A stretch of 64,000 nt of DNA from Brevibacterium siliguriense (GCF_900105315.1 NZ_LT629766.1:930001-994000); one strand, 5' to 3'. Positions 25,533 through 35,012 are shown, numbered from the stretch's first letter. The notes: generated by a model not told the origin, from the sequence alone. A program made the numbers and translations.

Positions 25533-26435
25533 ATGAGAGATCAACCCTACTCATTGCGCTATCATCGTCAGTTCGCCGCGCAACCTGGACACCGGTGGTT
25601 CAAGCCGATCCTCGTGGCGCTTCTGACCTCGGTGTTCTACATGATCGCCGTCATCGGCCTGTTCGCGACCTTCTTTCTCTGGGCACTCTTCGCCCTCGGC
25701 GCCGACGGTGACTTCAACGCGTGGTCAGACCAGCTCATCGACATGAACACGACCACGGGCGCCCTCTTCGGACTCGTCAGCGTCATCCTGATGTGGCCGG
25801 CCGCCGAGCTCGCGACTCTATGCATCTACCGGCGCTCGTTCTCCTCGATGATCTCGATCCGCGGCGGCATGCGATGGGGGCAGCTCGGCCGGTACCTGCT
25901 GGTCGGCACGGTCGTATGGGTGGTCTGCGCGATCGTCATGGTCGTCTTCTCCGATGGGGCGATGGGCAACCTGGCCTCGGGAATCGTGTGGAACAGCCAA
26001 GTGCTCGCCATCCTCATCGCAATCATCCTCCTCGTTCCGTTCCAGGCGACGGCCGAGGAGATCGTCTTCCGCGGCCTGGCCATGAACATCATCGGCTCAT
26101 GGCTGCGCCACCCCGCGTGGGCCGTGTTCATCCCCGTGCCGTTCTTCGTCGTCGGCCACCTTTATGACCTGCCGGGACTCATCGACGTCGGCATCTTCGC
26201 TGTCATCGTCGGCACCCTGACCATCATCACCGGCGGCCTCGAAGCTGGAATCGCCTTCCACATCGTCAACAACGTCTTCGCGTTCGGTCTGGGTGTGCTC
26301 GCCGGTGCCGACCTCAATGCGACGAGCGCCCCCACAATCGAGGTCGTCATGTCGATCGCGGCTCCGATCGTCTTCGGCATCATCGGCGCCTTCGTCGCAG
26401 GTTTCATCGACTCTCGTCTGCCGAAGGGGTTCTAG
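25533..26435 (+). CDS. CPBP-family intramembrane metalloprotease (CAAX-like)
   Basis: This 300-residue protein has about eight membrane helices. The three CPBP/Abi motifs are present: EEIVFRG, VGHLYDLPG and FHIVNN, which supply the catalytic Glu pair and the metal-binding His residues. Bacterial members are linked to protein maturation, bacteriocin immunity or anti-sigma cleavage; no specific role can be read here. GGGTGGAG precedes the ATG. Its last 32 bp overlap the convergent membrane-protein gene. Confidence 0.9.
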   Translation: MRDQPYSLRYHRQFAAQPGHRWFKPILVALLTSVFYMIAVIGLFATFFLWALFALGADGDFNAWSDQLIDMNTTTGALFGLVSVILMWPAAELATLCIYRRSFSSMISIRGGMRWGQLGRYLLVGTVVWVVCAIVMVVFSDGAMGNLASGIVWNSQVLAILIAIILLVPFQATAEEIVFRGLAMNIIGSWLRHPAWAVFIPVPFFVVGHLYDLPGLIDVGIFAVIVGTLTIITGGLEAGIAFHIVNNVFAFGLGVLAGADLNATSAPTIEVVMSIAAPIVFGIIGAFVAGFIDSRLPKGF

Positions 26436-27291
26436 GCTCCGCGGTCAGAAGCCGATCGATGAGCTCATCTGCAGTGATGCCCTCAGCCCGCGCGGCGGCG
26501 TTGATGCGATCGAGCGTCGAAGGCGACAGGATCGGCGCCGGTTGGGACGACGGCTGGGACGACGACGGTTGAGTCGATCGGGCTGACGTCTCGCCAGTGC
26601 GGTCGGCGCTCGCAGGCTTCGACCCGGCCCTGAGCAGCAGCGAAGTCAGCGGCACGACGACGACTCCGAGCGCGGCGAGGATCCACACGATCCCGTTGAG
26701 GCGAGTCAGCCACTCGAGCTCCCACGCCGATTCCACCCAGATCGTGATGAGAACCAGGCTCGTGCCGAGAGTAAGCAGGCCGAGCGTGATCGGCAGCCCG
26801 ATCCGCACCACCCAGGACCGAGGCACCAGCAGCAGAATGAGCGAGCTGACAGAGGTGACAGCGGAGAGGAGTGCGAAAGAGGACAGGGCCTTGAAAAGAA
26901 GGTCCCAGACTTCATAGTTGTCCGGTCCTCCAAATGGGTCACCCCAGAGGAACCACAGGGCCAGGCCCAAAGTGACCACGGCCAGCCCGATCGTGACGAT
27001 TCCGAACCATTGGGTCCGGCGACCGATGAGCGTGGCACCGCAGAATGCTGCAACACTGACCGCGCCAGTCAGAGCCGTGGTGCCGATGACTTTGTACGTC
27101 GCTTCGGACTCGATGTCGCCGAGGAGGACGATGATCCCGCCGGCCGCAGCCAGGCTGAAGGCCACGACGATGATGATGGCGATCGTGCGCCGCAGGATAC
27201 GCACCGATCGTCTCGGTGCTTTCGGATCCGGCGCCGAGGCGGTCGCTGACGAGGCCGGAAGCGCAGACAGCGAATGGGACGGCTGTGACAT
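26404..27291 (-). CDS. hypothetical six-helix membrane protein with RHH-like tail
   Basis: The 295 residues are not from a family I recognise. After a Ser/Ala/Pro-rich start there are about six membrane helices, then a Ser/Gln/Pro linker and a C-terminal segment LDRINAAARAEGITADELIDRLL that resembles a short ribbon-helix-helix or dimerisation helix. The gene overlaps the convergent CPBP protease by 32 bp. The start near 27291 is reasonable because the hydrophobic part begins soon after. Confidence 0.7.
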   Translation of the reverse strand: MSQPSHSLSALPASSATASAPDPKAPRRSVRILRRTIAIIIVVAFSLAAAGGIIVLLGDIESEATYKVIGTTALTGAVSVAAFCGATLIGRRTQWFGIVTIGLAVVTLGLALWFLWGDPFGGPDNYEVWDLLFKALSSFALLSAVTSVSSLILLLVPRSWVVRIGLPITLGLLTLGTSLVLITIWVESAWELEWLTRLNGIVWILAALGVVVVPLTSLLLRAGSKPASADRTGETSARSTQPSSSQPSSQPAPILSPSTLDRINAAARAEGITADELIDRLLTAEPRTPSADESR

Positions 27292-27406
27292 GGGGATACA
27301 GTCCTTCCGGAGGGGAGCAGGTGGGGACTTTCAGTATGGCACCGATCGACCGCCGCCTACCTGATCTGCCGCGGATCCGCGCTGCCTCTGCGCTTTCCGC
27401 GGACCC

Positions 27407-29464
27407 TCACTCCGTGGGCAGCGACGCGGTGACCTCGAACCCGCCAGCACTCGTCGGCCCCACCCGCAGGCTTCCGCCCAAGGCTTCGACGCGTTCGCGC
27501 ATCCCCTTGATGCCGAAACCTCCGCCGAGGTGGCTGTGTCCACCCGCGTCCGCCGCGCCGTCGGGTTCACCGTTGCGAACGGAGATCTCGAGCCGGGACT
27601 CGATGACCGTGACGGTGACCCCCACCGGAGCGCCGGCGGCATGCCGCAGCGCATTCGACAGACTCTCCTGCACCACGCGGAACGCCGTGAGGCTCGTCGT
27701 CGGCGGCAGCGTGAAGGTCTCTGCAGGAAAGTCGAGGTCGACGACGGCGCCGGAGCCGCGGGTGACATCGACGAGGGCGGGAATGTCCTCGACGGTCGGC
27801 TGCGGAGCCAGGTCCGCATCCCGGCCCCCGCGGAGGATCGCGAGCAGTCCGCGCATCTCCGTCAGCGCCTGCCTGGCCGAAGAGGCCATCGAATCGAACT
27901 CACCGAGGCTGCGCTCATCGAGTCCGGGGAGCCGGTACCTCGCCGTCGTCGCCTGCACGCTGATGACCGACATGCTGTGGGCGACGACATCGTGGAGCTC
28001 CTGAGCGATCCGGTTGCGCTCCTCCAGCTCCTGCCGCTTCGCCAGCTCCGCGGCACTGAGTTCGCGTTCGGATTCGAGCTGCCGGCGACCTTTGAGGAGC
28101 AGGTTGCCGATGACACCGATGATCCCGGCGCCGGCGGCAATCGAAACAGTGGTGATGACGTTCGACAGTGCCCCGGGCAGCTCGCCGGCATGCGGCAGGA
28201 TCAAGGCGAGCACGCCGATGAGCGCACTGCCCGACCACAGCGCGACGAGGTGGATCCAGCGGTGACGCAGACCGATGATGAGGTGGAGGAACACGAGAGC
28301 CAACAGCGAGGTGACCGTGAACGGACGGACTGCTCCCGAGACATCCGCGGTGAGCAGAATGCCCGCCGCCTGAGAGACGAGTCCGAGACCGATTGCCGGG
28401 ATCGGCCAGCGCACGGCAAGCAGGAGCGCGGCACTGAGGCCGAACGCGAGAAGCATCGCGTAGACGGTCGGGACGCCATAGAGGACGGTGGTCACCGGCC
28501 AGGCGACCGCCACGAGCACGGCACCGACGAAAGCCGCGATGAGCCAGAACCAGCCCTGGCTCCCCTCGAGGGCCGACAGCGGCGAGGACTGTGCCGGATG
28601 ACGCGGCAGTTCTGAGCGAGCCGCCTGCGGCGCGGCGGACGAGTAAGAACCTGGCGTCTGTGCCGAGTGTTCCGGCTGGGCCGACTGCATCGCGGCAGCC
28701 GCCCCATCGGTCGACAGCGCCGCACGAATCGCGACGATCTCGAGCAGTGCCATGGTATGGAGGACGAAAGGGAACGTCAGCAGCAGGATGATCCCGACGA
28801 TGAACTGGAAGGTCGCCTCGGCGGTGAATCCGAGGTTCGTGACCGGAGAGTTCGTCGTCCAGGCGACGACCCAGTCGACGGTGTTTCCGCCCCCGTCAGG
28901 GACGAAAGCGCCCCAGAAGAAGTGCGTGATGCCGCCCAGTCCGCCCGCGGCCCAGGCCAGGGAAATGGAGAACGTGAGGAGCCGGATCGGCAGGGCGAAC
29001 ACGGTTTCGAAGAGCAGATCCAACCACGCACGGGCGTCGGACAGCGGAGCCAGCCACCAGCGGAGGCCACGTCCGCGGGGACGGGGAGGCACCTCGGTGA
29101 TGGAGGCACCCCACGCACGGGCACGGGCCCTGGAGAGGTTGCCGAATGCGCGGGCGACAGTGAGGGACAGCGGCAGGAGAAGCACGCCGACCCAGACGAT
29201 GACCGTGGCGATCGAGACGGAGAACAGGGTGACGAGCACCGGGAACGCGATGAGGGAGATGACCAGACTCGGGGCGACGAAGCCGGCATCACGGCCGAGA
29301 TTGTGCCACAGCCGGGCCCACCACGAACGCGGCGCGGTCGCGGCCTGAGAATCGGCGGCCGCCTGGGCATGCGGGCCGATCTGCGGAGGCTCTGTTGGGC
29401 GGGGCACGTCTCCAGCGTACGTGTCGGCGGGTGCGGGGGAGGTGAGATCGGGGGAGTGGTTCAC
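27407..29464 (-). CDS. large membrane sensor histidine kinase (HisKA_3)
   Basis: The 685-residue kinase starts at GTG 29464, overlapping the stop of the upstream DMT gene as GTGA, with AGGAAGGAA upstream. About ten membrane helices in two blocks (residues ~55-260 and ~310-450) flank a Gln/Ala/Ser-rich cytosolic linker. The dimerisation box is LEERNRIAQELHDVVAHSMSVISVQ, followed by the HATPase (VVQESLSNALRHA, GGGFGIKGMRERVEALGG). The likely partner regulator is at 30529, divergent across the DMT gene. The reading frame extending beyond 29464 is a shadow of the DMT gene. Confidence 0.9.
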   Translation of the reverse strand: MNHSPDLTSPAPADTYAGDVPRPTEPPQIGPHAQAAADSQAATAPRSWWARLWHNLGRDAGFVAPSLVISLIAFPVLVTLFSVSIATVIVWVGVLLLPLSLTVARAFGNLSRARARAWGASITEVPPRPRGRGLRWWLAPLSDARAWLDLLFETVFALPIRLLTFSISLAWAAGGLGGITHFFWGAFVPDGGGNTVDWVVAWTTNSPVTNLGFTAEATFQFIVGIILLLTFPFVLHTMALLEIVAIRAALSTDGAAAAMQSAQPEHSAQTPGSYSSAAPQAARSELPRHPAQSSPLSALEGSQGWFWLIAAFVGAVLVAVAWPVTTVLYGVPTVYAMLLAFGLSAALLLAVRWPIPAIGLGLVSQAAGILLTADVSGAVRPFTVTSLLALVFLHLIIGLRHRWIHLVALWSGSALIGVLALILPHAGELPGALSNVITTVSIAAGAGIIGVIGNLLLKGRRQLESERELSAAELAKRQELEERNRIAQELHDVVAHSMSVISVQATTARYRLPGLDERSLGEFDSMASSARQALTEMRGLLAILRGGRDADLAPQPTVEDIPALVDVTRGSGAVVDLDFPAETFTLPPTTSLTAFRVVQESLSNALRHAAGAPVGVTVTVIESRLEISVRNGEPDGAADAGGHSHLGGGFGIKGMRERVEALGGSLRVGPTSAGGFEVTASLPTE

Positions 29465-30360
29465 AGCGTGATTCCTTCCTGTGCCGTTGTCGAGGCGGCC
29501 GCCGCAGAGGTGGTGGGGATGGTGCCGCGGGATTCGAGGACCTTCGGGTGGAAGCGTGAGAGCATCCACACTCCGCCGATGCCGACAGCCGCGGAGACGA
29601 GCAGGCCGATGGTGGCAGGCGGTGTCAGTCCTGTGTACTCGCCGAAGAACGCGGCACCGATGATGACGGCGACGATCGGGTCGATGACCGTGAGGCCGGC
29701 CAGCACCGTTTCGGCAGGGCCACAGGCGTACGCGGTCTGGACGAGCCAGAAGCCTGCGGCCGAGGCCAGACCGACCGCGGCCAGCAGCGCCCACCAGCGC
29801 AGGCCGAACGTATTAAGTCCGGGCAGTCCCGACAAGACGACCGACCGAGCCAGGACGTGCGTGGCCGCCGCGACCGTGCCGAAGACGATCCCGGTCATGA
29901 TGACCCTGGGGATGTGTCCTGCGGAGCTGAACGAGAACAGCCCGGCGAAGAGGGTGAGAGCGATGAGCACGGCGAGCAGCCAGGTCACCGACTGTGAGTT
30001 CACGGAGATCTCGTGAGCGTACCTCGCCGAGGTGGCCACGAAGGTGAAGATTCCGAAGAGTGTGACCGCGATGCTGATGAGGAGCGGAGCACCGAGACGG
30101 AGCCCGAAGTACCGCCGCCCGATGAGGACGGCGAAGATGAGAGAGACCGCACCGATGGGCTGGACGATGGCGACCGGGCCGAGTCCGAGCGCGATGACGT
30201 TGAGCAACGTGACCAGCCCCATGAGTCCGAGCCCGGCTGCCCAGGTGGCGCGACGGCGCAGGCTCGGAGCCATAGCGGCCACGGCATGCTGCTGGAAGTG
30301 GGTGCCCAAGGCCAGGCAGAACGCTGCAGCGGTGGCGAGGATGACGGCGGTGGTGATCAT
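29461..30360 (-). CDS. DMT-superfamily (EamA-like) membrane transporter
   Basis: This 299-residue protein has ten predicted membrane helices in two five-helix repeats, as in drug/metabolite transporters (N-terminal ALGTHFQQHAVAAM and PVAIVQPIGAVSLIFAVLIGRR, second repeat PAETVLAGLTVIDPIVAVIIG). It is translationally coupled to the sensor kinase downstream, so it may be a co-sensor or an export route for the signal. This is inferred only from gene order. TAACGT ends 7 nt before the ATG, which suggests a leaderless transcript. Confidence 0.85.
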   Translation of the reverse strand: MITTAVILATAAAFCLALGTHFQQHAVAAMAPSLRRRATWAAGLGLMGLVTLLNVIALGLGPVAIVQPIGAVSLIFAVLIGRRYFGLRLGAPLLISIAVTLFGIFTFVATSARYAHEISVNSQSVTWLLAVLIALTLFAGLFSFSSAGHIPRVIMTGIVFGTVAAATHVLARSVVLSGLPGLNTFGLRWWALLAAVGLASAAGFWLVQTAYACGPAETVLAGLTVIDPIVAVIIGAAFFGEYTGLTPPATIGLLVSAAVGIGGVWMLSRFHPKVLESRGTIPTTSAAAASTTAQEGITL

Positions 30361-30367
30361 GACTCGA

Positions 30368-30373
30368 ACGTTA
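30368..30373 (-). promoter_or_regulatory. -10 box of DMT transporter-kinase operon
   Basis: TAACGT on the minus strand ends 7 nt before the ATG at 30360; no Shine-Dalgarno sequence is seen. Confidence 0.4.
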
Positions 30374-30516
30374 GGGAGCCGGTATGAGCCCGCACATCAT
30401 ACGCAGGAGTGAAATAGGAGTCGCTCGTATCACCCGTGAGGATGAGATCGGCGCGAAACCGGGCCCGAGCGGCGGATTCTCGGGGATTGCGAGGGTTCTG
30501 CGACGCCGCTGTCCGG

Positions 30517-30522
30517 TAGGTT
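30517..30522 (+). promoter_or_regulatory. -10 box of response regulator gene (leaderless)
   Basis: TAGGTT ends 6 nt before the ATG at 30529. It lies back to back with the DMT/kinase promoter, 144 bp away. Confidence 0.45.
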
Positions 30523-30528
30523 GGGACC

Positions 30529-31260
30529 ATGCCGGGAATTGAGGATGCGCGGAACGGAGACGGGGGAGCCGCCTCGGCGAGTGTGCCGCCTCCGTCGGAG
30601 ACGACGATCAGGGTCGCCATCGTCGACGATCAGGCGATGGTGCGGCAGGGGTTCGGGGCTCTGCTCGACGCGCAGTCGGACATGCAGGTCGTCGGCAGTG
30701 CCGATGACGGATCCGCTGTCGTCGACCTCGTCCGCCGCACGAGCCCCGATGTCATCCTCATGGACATTCGGATGCCGACGCTCAACGGACTCGACGCCAC
30801 CCGAGCGATCTTCAACATGCCCGGCGACCACCCGCGGGTCATCATGCTCACCACGTTCGACGCCGACGAATACGTGTTCTCCGCGCTCCGGGCCGGTGCC
30901 AGCGGCTTCCTCCTCAAGGACGCCACCGCCGAGGACATGATCACCGCGGTCCGGGTCGTCGCCGGCGGGGAATCGCTGCTTGCGCCGTCGGTGACCCGCC
31001 GCCTCATCGCCGAATACGTCGCCGGGCCCACCGTGGCCAAGGACACCGCGGTGCTCGGTCAGCTCACCGACCGGGAGATCGACGTGATGACCCTGGTGGC
31101 GAAGGGCCACGCCAACGCCGAGGTGGCTGAACAGCTCTACCTCGCCGAACAGACTGTGAAGACCCACGTCTCGAGGATCCTGTCGAAGCTGGGGCTGCGC
31201 GACCGCACCCAGATCGTGGTCGCCGCATACGAATCCGGGCTGGTCGTCGCCGGGAGCTGA
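30529..31260 (+). CDS. NarL/LuxR-type response regulator
   Basis: The protein has 243 residues. A ~25-residue Gly/Ala/Ser-rich N-terminal extension precedes the receiver domain (IVDDQAMVRQGFGALLDA, phosphoacceptor D79 in VILMDIRMP, GFLLKDATAEDM) and a LuxR DNA-binding domain (LTDREIDVMTLVAKGHANAEVAEQLYLAEQTVKTHVSRILSKLGL). It is divergent from the DMT/kinase pair and is the most likely partner of that kinase. It ends 38 bp before a convergent gene. Confidence 0.93.
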   Translation: MPGIEDARNGDGGAASASVPPPSETTIRVAIVDDQAMVRQGFGALLDAQSDMQVVGSADDGSAVVDLVRRTSPDVILMDIRMPTLNGLDATRAIFNMPGDHPRVIMLTTFDADEYVFSALRAGASGFLLKDATAEDMITAVRVVAGGESLLAPSVTRRLIAEYVAGPTVAKDTAVLGQLTDREIDVMTLVAKGHANAEVAEQLYLAEQTVKTHVSRILSKLGLRDRTQIVVAAYESGLVVAGS

Positions 31261-31298
31261 CGGGCGCGGGCGTCGGGCGATGTGCAGCCGCCCGCCGA

Positions 31299-32330
31299 CT
31301 ATTCGCGGGTGAAGCGGGCGCCGAGGTCCTTGACGATGGTCTCGGCAGAGCCCTCCCGCGCACTGCGGTAGCCGGTGCCCGCCCACAGATGCAGGCCGTG
31401 CGGGTCATCGGCCTTCTTGGCCGCGGCTCGGAACTCCTTTGTCAGATGGTGCACTGCCGGGTAGGCGTCGACGGCGACCGAATCGAACTTCCGCACGAAG
31501 TCATTGACCAGCGCGCGTGCGGGCCGTCCCGTGAATGCCCTGGTCAGCTGGGTTTCCGTGAACTCTTCTGAAGCCAAGGCGGCACGGTGCGTCGGCGCGG
31601 TGCCTGCCTCGTCGGAGCGCAGCAGCAAGGTGCCGACGACGACGGCGCTCGCCCCCGCATCGAGGAGGTCGCCCACCATGGCCTCGCCCTCAACTCCGCC
31701 TCCGGCTGCGACAGGAAGGTCCACCTCGGCGAGGATGTCGCGGACGAGATCGACCGTCGCGCGGTCCTCGATGGTCCGCGTCGGATCTGCCGTGCCCGAA
31801 TGCCCGCCGGCACGCGGGCCTTGGACGACGAGCCCATCGACCCCGACCTCGGCGGCCGCCCGCGCCTCGGGAACCGAGGTCACCGTGGCGACGACCTGAG
31901 TGCCGACGGCGTGGAGGCGGTCGACCGTCTCGGCGGTGGGCAGATTGAACGTCATTGAGACCAGGGGGACTGGGTGCTCGGTGAGCCAGTCGAGCTTGTC
32001 GTCGAAGTGGTCGTCGTCCTCGACCGGTTCGGGATCGAGCGTGATTCCCCGGGCGGCAGCGACCGGTTCGAGCGCACTGACGAACTCGTCGAAAGCTTCG
32101 CGATCGACGGGGACGCGGTTCGGGGCGAAGAGGTTGACGCCGAAGTCAGAGGTCGTCTCCCGCATCCGTGTGACCAGCGGAGCGAGAGCCTCGGCGGTGA
32201 GATAGCCGCCGGCGACGAAAGGAAACCCGCCTGCACGGGCGACGGCTTCGGTGAGTTCAGGAGTCGACGTCCCACCGGCCATGGGCGCTCCGATGATGGG
32301 CAGCGGGGTCTTCGCGAAGGCGATCGTCAC
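31299..32330 (-). CDS. nitronate monooxygenase (2-nitropropane dioxygenase family)
   Basis: This 343-residue FMN TIM-barrel enzyme oxidises propionate 3-nitronate or other alkyl nitronates. Visible are PIIGAPMAGGTSTPEL at the N-terminus, VVQGPRAGGHSG around the active-site His, and the phosphate-binding PVAAGGGVEGEAMVGDLLDAGASAVVVGTLLLRSDEAG. GTG start 32330 has AAAGGAGAGAACT upstream. It is probably transcribed alone. Confidence 0.92.
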   Translation of the reverse strand: MTIAFAKTPLPIIGAPMAGGTSTPELTEAVARAGGFPFVAGGYLTAEALAPLVTRMRETTSDFGVNLFAPNRVPVDREAFDEFVSALEPVAAARGITLDPEPVEDDDHFDDKLDWLTEHPVPLVSMTFNLPTAETVDRLHAVGTQVVATVTSVPEARAAAEVGVDGLVVQGPRAGGHSGTADPTRTIEDRATVDLVRDILAEVDLPVAAGGGVEGEAMVGDLLDAGASAVVVGTLLLRSDEAGTAPTHRAALASEEFTETQLTRAFTGRPARALVNDFVRKFDSVAVDAYPAVHHLTKEFRAAAKKADDPHGLHLWAGTGYRSAREGSAETIVKDLGARFTRE

Positions 32331-32582
32331 AGTTCTCTCCTTTGTCGTGGCCGAAGCCGGGCTCGGTGTCTGTCGCCGGGCGAGGCGGCCGCGTGGTCGG
32401 GCGTGCTCATCGCCATTCTCACACGCTCGGGTGTCGTGAGTATGAGGCGGTCGGTCGACGGCATCCCTCGGAAGTATCGGTCGGAGGGTGAGAGGTCGGC
32501 TCTTCGGCGTGATGTGCCGAGGCAGATGCGGTTCCTAACTTCGGTGTCATCGCACCTCGACGACCCGGAAAAGGGAACCGAA

Positions 32583-34202
32583 ATGACATTGACGCTCAAC
32601 GACCCGCTGCCATCCGATGACCCCCAAGAGAACACGCAGCTCGCCGCCAGCACCGCCCCGAACACACCACCCGCGTCGACGCGGCGCCAGGCCGAGAACG
32701 GGCAGGCCCCGGCCAAACCTCACCGCGACCGGGTCATCGACCTTCTGCGCTTCGGCTGCCTCGTCGTCGTGGTCATCCTCCATTCGATGATGAGCGCGGC
32801 GGTGCTCGGACCCAGCGGGACTGTGGAGCCTGTGGTCGCGCTGTCGAACACCGCCGGGTTCGCCGCCGCGTCCTGGTTCTTCCAGATCATGCCGTTGTTC
32901 TTCATCATCGGCGGATACGCGGGCATCACCGGTTGGCGTCGCACCCGCGCCCGCGGCGGCACGTGGACGGACTATCTGCGCGCCCGCCTGCGCAGGATCG
33001 TCGTGCCCGTCGCCGTGCTCATCGGCCTCGCCGGCCTCGGACTGTCCGCGGCCGGCGAGCTCGGGGTCTCGACCGACCTCCTCGCCGAGGCGAGTCTGCG
33101 CATCGGTCAGCCGCTGTGGTTCCTCGCCGTCTACGTCGGTCTCACCGCTTTGGTGCCGGTTGCCGTGCATTTCCACGAAACCGCGCCGAGGCGGTCACTG
33201 GCAGCCCTGGCCAGTGCAGTCATCGTCGTCGACGGTCTGGTCGCGGTCACGGGCGTGACCGGGCTCGGATACCTGAACTTCCTGTTCGTGTGGCCTTTGG
33301 TTCAGCAGCTCGGGTTCTTCTACGCCGATGCGCTCGATCGACCCGTCCGCAGGTTCCTCGCCTGGGCGGTGCTGGCAGCAGCGCTGCTGGTCCTGGTCGG
33401 GCTCGTGTCCGCCGGTGTGTACAGCCCCAATATGCTCGTCAACCTCAACCCGCCGACCGGTGCTCTCGTCCTGCTCGGGGTGGTCCAGCTGTGCGGAATG
33501 CGGCTCGTGCACGCCCGGCTGGGTCGAATGCTCAATGCTGCGGACGAGAACGTTTCCACCAGCGAGGCGGCACTCGACCCCCGAGCGCTTCGTACGCAGA
33601 TCTGGGGTCGGGTCATCACTTGGGGCAATCGGTATGGGATGCACGTCTACCTGTGGCATATGAGCATCGTCATCGTGCTCATCGGCTCACTGGGCACTCT
33701 CGCTCAAGCGGTGTCCTTCGTGCCCGGTGCGTCCGATTTCGTGCTTCCGGAGATCGGATCGTCATGGTGGTGGGCCACGCGTCTGCCCTGGTTGGTCGCC
33801 GTTATGGTGCTGTCCAGCCTGGTGGCCATGGCGGCTGAGCGAATTCCGTTTCCGTCGGAACAGCGGCTTGCCTCGATCGGCCGAACGATCGTCGAGGTGG
33901 CTCGTGAGATGCGTGGGAAAGGTTCGCTGGATTCCGATTCCGGGGCGGACGACATCACCCCGGTTGCTTCCCAAGCAGGAGCCGACGACGTGACACCGGC
34001 TGTCGGCTGCCCGCGGCTGCGGGCCGCCATCGCCGTCGGTACCGCCACAGCGGGCGTCGTCGTTGCGCTGCTCGTCGGGATCGCCCCGTTGATTTGGACG
34101 TTGGTCGCGTTCGGTCTGCTCATGGTTTCCCTCATCCTGTCTGCCGGGCTGGCCCCGCGGGACGCACGAGTCATTCCACCGAGGCGGCCAACTGGTCGGT
34201 GA
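32583..34202 (+). CDS. acyltransferase-3 family membrane protein
   Basis: This 539-residue membrane protein begins with ~50 disordered residues followed by the acyltransferase_3 signature DRVIDLLRFGCLVVVVILHS with the conserved His, and about ten more membrane helices. Members O-acylate cell-surface sugars or lipids. The C-terminal ~70 residues form an extra pair of membrane helices after an acidic linker. The ATG follows AAGGGAACCGAA. The longer frame from 31974 is antisense to the nitronate monooxygenase and was rejected. The 3' end overlaps the convergent SRPBCC gene by 32 bp. Confidence 0.85.
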   Translation: MTLTLNDPLPSDDPQENTQLAASTAPNTPPASTRRQAENGQAPAKPHRDRVIDLLRFGCLVVVVILHSMMSAAVLGPSGTVEPVVALSNTAGFAAASWFFQIMPLFFIIGGYAGITGWRRTRARGGTWTDYLRARLRRIVVPVAVLIGLAGLGLSAAGELGVSTDLLAEASLRIGQPLWFLAVYVGLTALVPVAVHFHETAPRRSLAALASAVIVVDGLVAVTGVTGLGYLNFLFVWPLVQQLGFFYADALDRPVRRFLAWAVLAAALLVLVGLVSAGVYSPNMLVNLNPPTGALVLLGVVQLCGMRLVHARLGRMLNAADENVSTSEAALDPRALRTQIWGRVITWGNRYGMHVYLWHMSIVIVLIGSLGTLAQAVSFVPGASDFVLPEIGSSWWWATRLPWLVAVMVLSSLVAMAAERIPFPSEQRLASIGRTIVEVAREMRGKGSLDSDSGADDITPVASQAGADDVTPAVGCPRLRAAIAVGTATAGVVVALLVGIAPLIWTLVAFGLLMVSLILSAGLAPRDARVIPPRRPTGR

Positions 34203-34662
34203 CGGTTCCCCAGCCGTCGAAGAAGCCGAGTTCTTCGTGGCGGGTACGCTGTTCGGGGCTGCCGTGTCGGACGACGGCGTGGTAGTCGGTGCCGTCGGGA
34301 TGGTCGCCGAGGATGATCTCCGTGGTCATCGCCACCGGGTCGGGCAGGGCCGGATGCCAGGAGCTGTTGACCGCATTCGTGAAGACGAGTCGGCTGCCTT
34401 CCTCTATGACGAGGAACACGGCATCGACATGAGGATGCCATTCGGTGCCGTCCTCGCTCATCCGGGTGACGAAGGCGCCGCCCGGAGTGAGTTCGAGGGA
34501 GTCGACGCGCAGCTGCAAGGGTGCCGGAATCCACCACTGGGCCAGCTGATCCGGTGTGGTCCAGGCATTCCAGATCGTCTGCTTCGGTGCGCGGATGACG
34601 CGTTGGATGCTGAGATCGAGGTCCGGATTCTGATTCCTGGTGCGAGAGAGATGGGCGGTCAT
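34171..34662 (-). CDS. SRPBCC (AHSA1-like) protein
   Basis: The protein has 163 residues from ATG 34662, whose ATG overlaps the ArsR stop codon (ATGA). The AHSA1 pattern is visible: IQRVIRAPKQTIWNAWTTPDQLAQWWIPAP, LELTPGGAFVTRM, LVFTNAV and a C-terminal GFFDGWGTVTDQLAASVE helix. It is the second such gene in the window. The coupling to an ArsR repressor suggests inducible expression; the ligand is unknown. Confidence 0.88.
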   Translation of the reverse strand: MTAHLSRTRNQNPDLDLSIQRVIRAPKQTIWNAWTTPDQLAQWWIPAPLQLRVDSLELTPGGAFVTRMSEDGTEWHPHVDAVFLVIEEGSRLVFTNAVNSSWHPALPDPVAMTTEIILGDHPDGTDYHAVVRHGSPEQRTRHEELGFFDGWGTVTDQLAASVE

Positions 34663-35012
34663 GATTCCTCCTTGGTGACGAACTCTTCGGTGACGAACTG
34701 TTCGAGCCGATCGGTGCTCTCTTCCCAGATCCGCCGCTGTTCTTCCAGCCAGCCCGTGAGCAGGTGGAAGCGATTCTGGTTGAGCACGCAGGTGCGCACT
34801 CGTCCGGACTTCTCGGTCCTGATCAGTCCGCACGATTCGAGGCTGTGCACATGTTTCATGAATGACGGCAGGGAGATCGACAGCGGACTCGCCAGTTCCC
34901 CGACGCTGGCCGGGCCGGTGCCGAGGCGTGCGATGACCCTGCGTCGTGTGGGATCCGCCAGAGCCGCGAACATCGCGTCGAGCTCGTCCGATGGATTCTG
35001 ATGCTTAGCCAT
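34659..35012 (-). CDS. ArsR-family winged-helix repressor
   Basis: This 117-residue repressor begins at ATG 35012. DELDAMFAALADPTRRRVIARL, SVGELASPLSISLPSFMKHVHSLESCGLIRTEKSGRVRTCVL is the ArsR fold, and there is no metal-binding Cys cluster. The start codon lies inside the dyad CTTAGCC-ATAA-GGCTAAG, a likely self-operator. The frame can be extended to 35084, but the upstream residues lack family character. The operator differs from that of the ArsR gene at 5582. Confidence 0.88.
   Translation of the reverse strand: MAKHQNPSDELDAMFAALADPTRRRVIARLGTGPASVGELASPLSISLPSFMKHVHSLESCGLIRTEKSGRVRTCVLNQNRFHLLTGWLEEQRRIWEESTDRLEQFVTEEFVTKEES

Noticed and set aside
29465..29794. Upstream extension of the large kinase to 795 residues
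   Set aside because: This part is a shadow of the DMT transporter gene. The GTG at 29464 with a ribosome site and GTGA overlap fits better.
31974..32582. Upstream extension of the acyltransferase frame
   Set aside because: It is antisense to the nitronate monooxygenase. A ribosome site and ATG exist at 32583.
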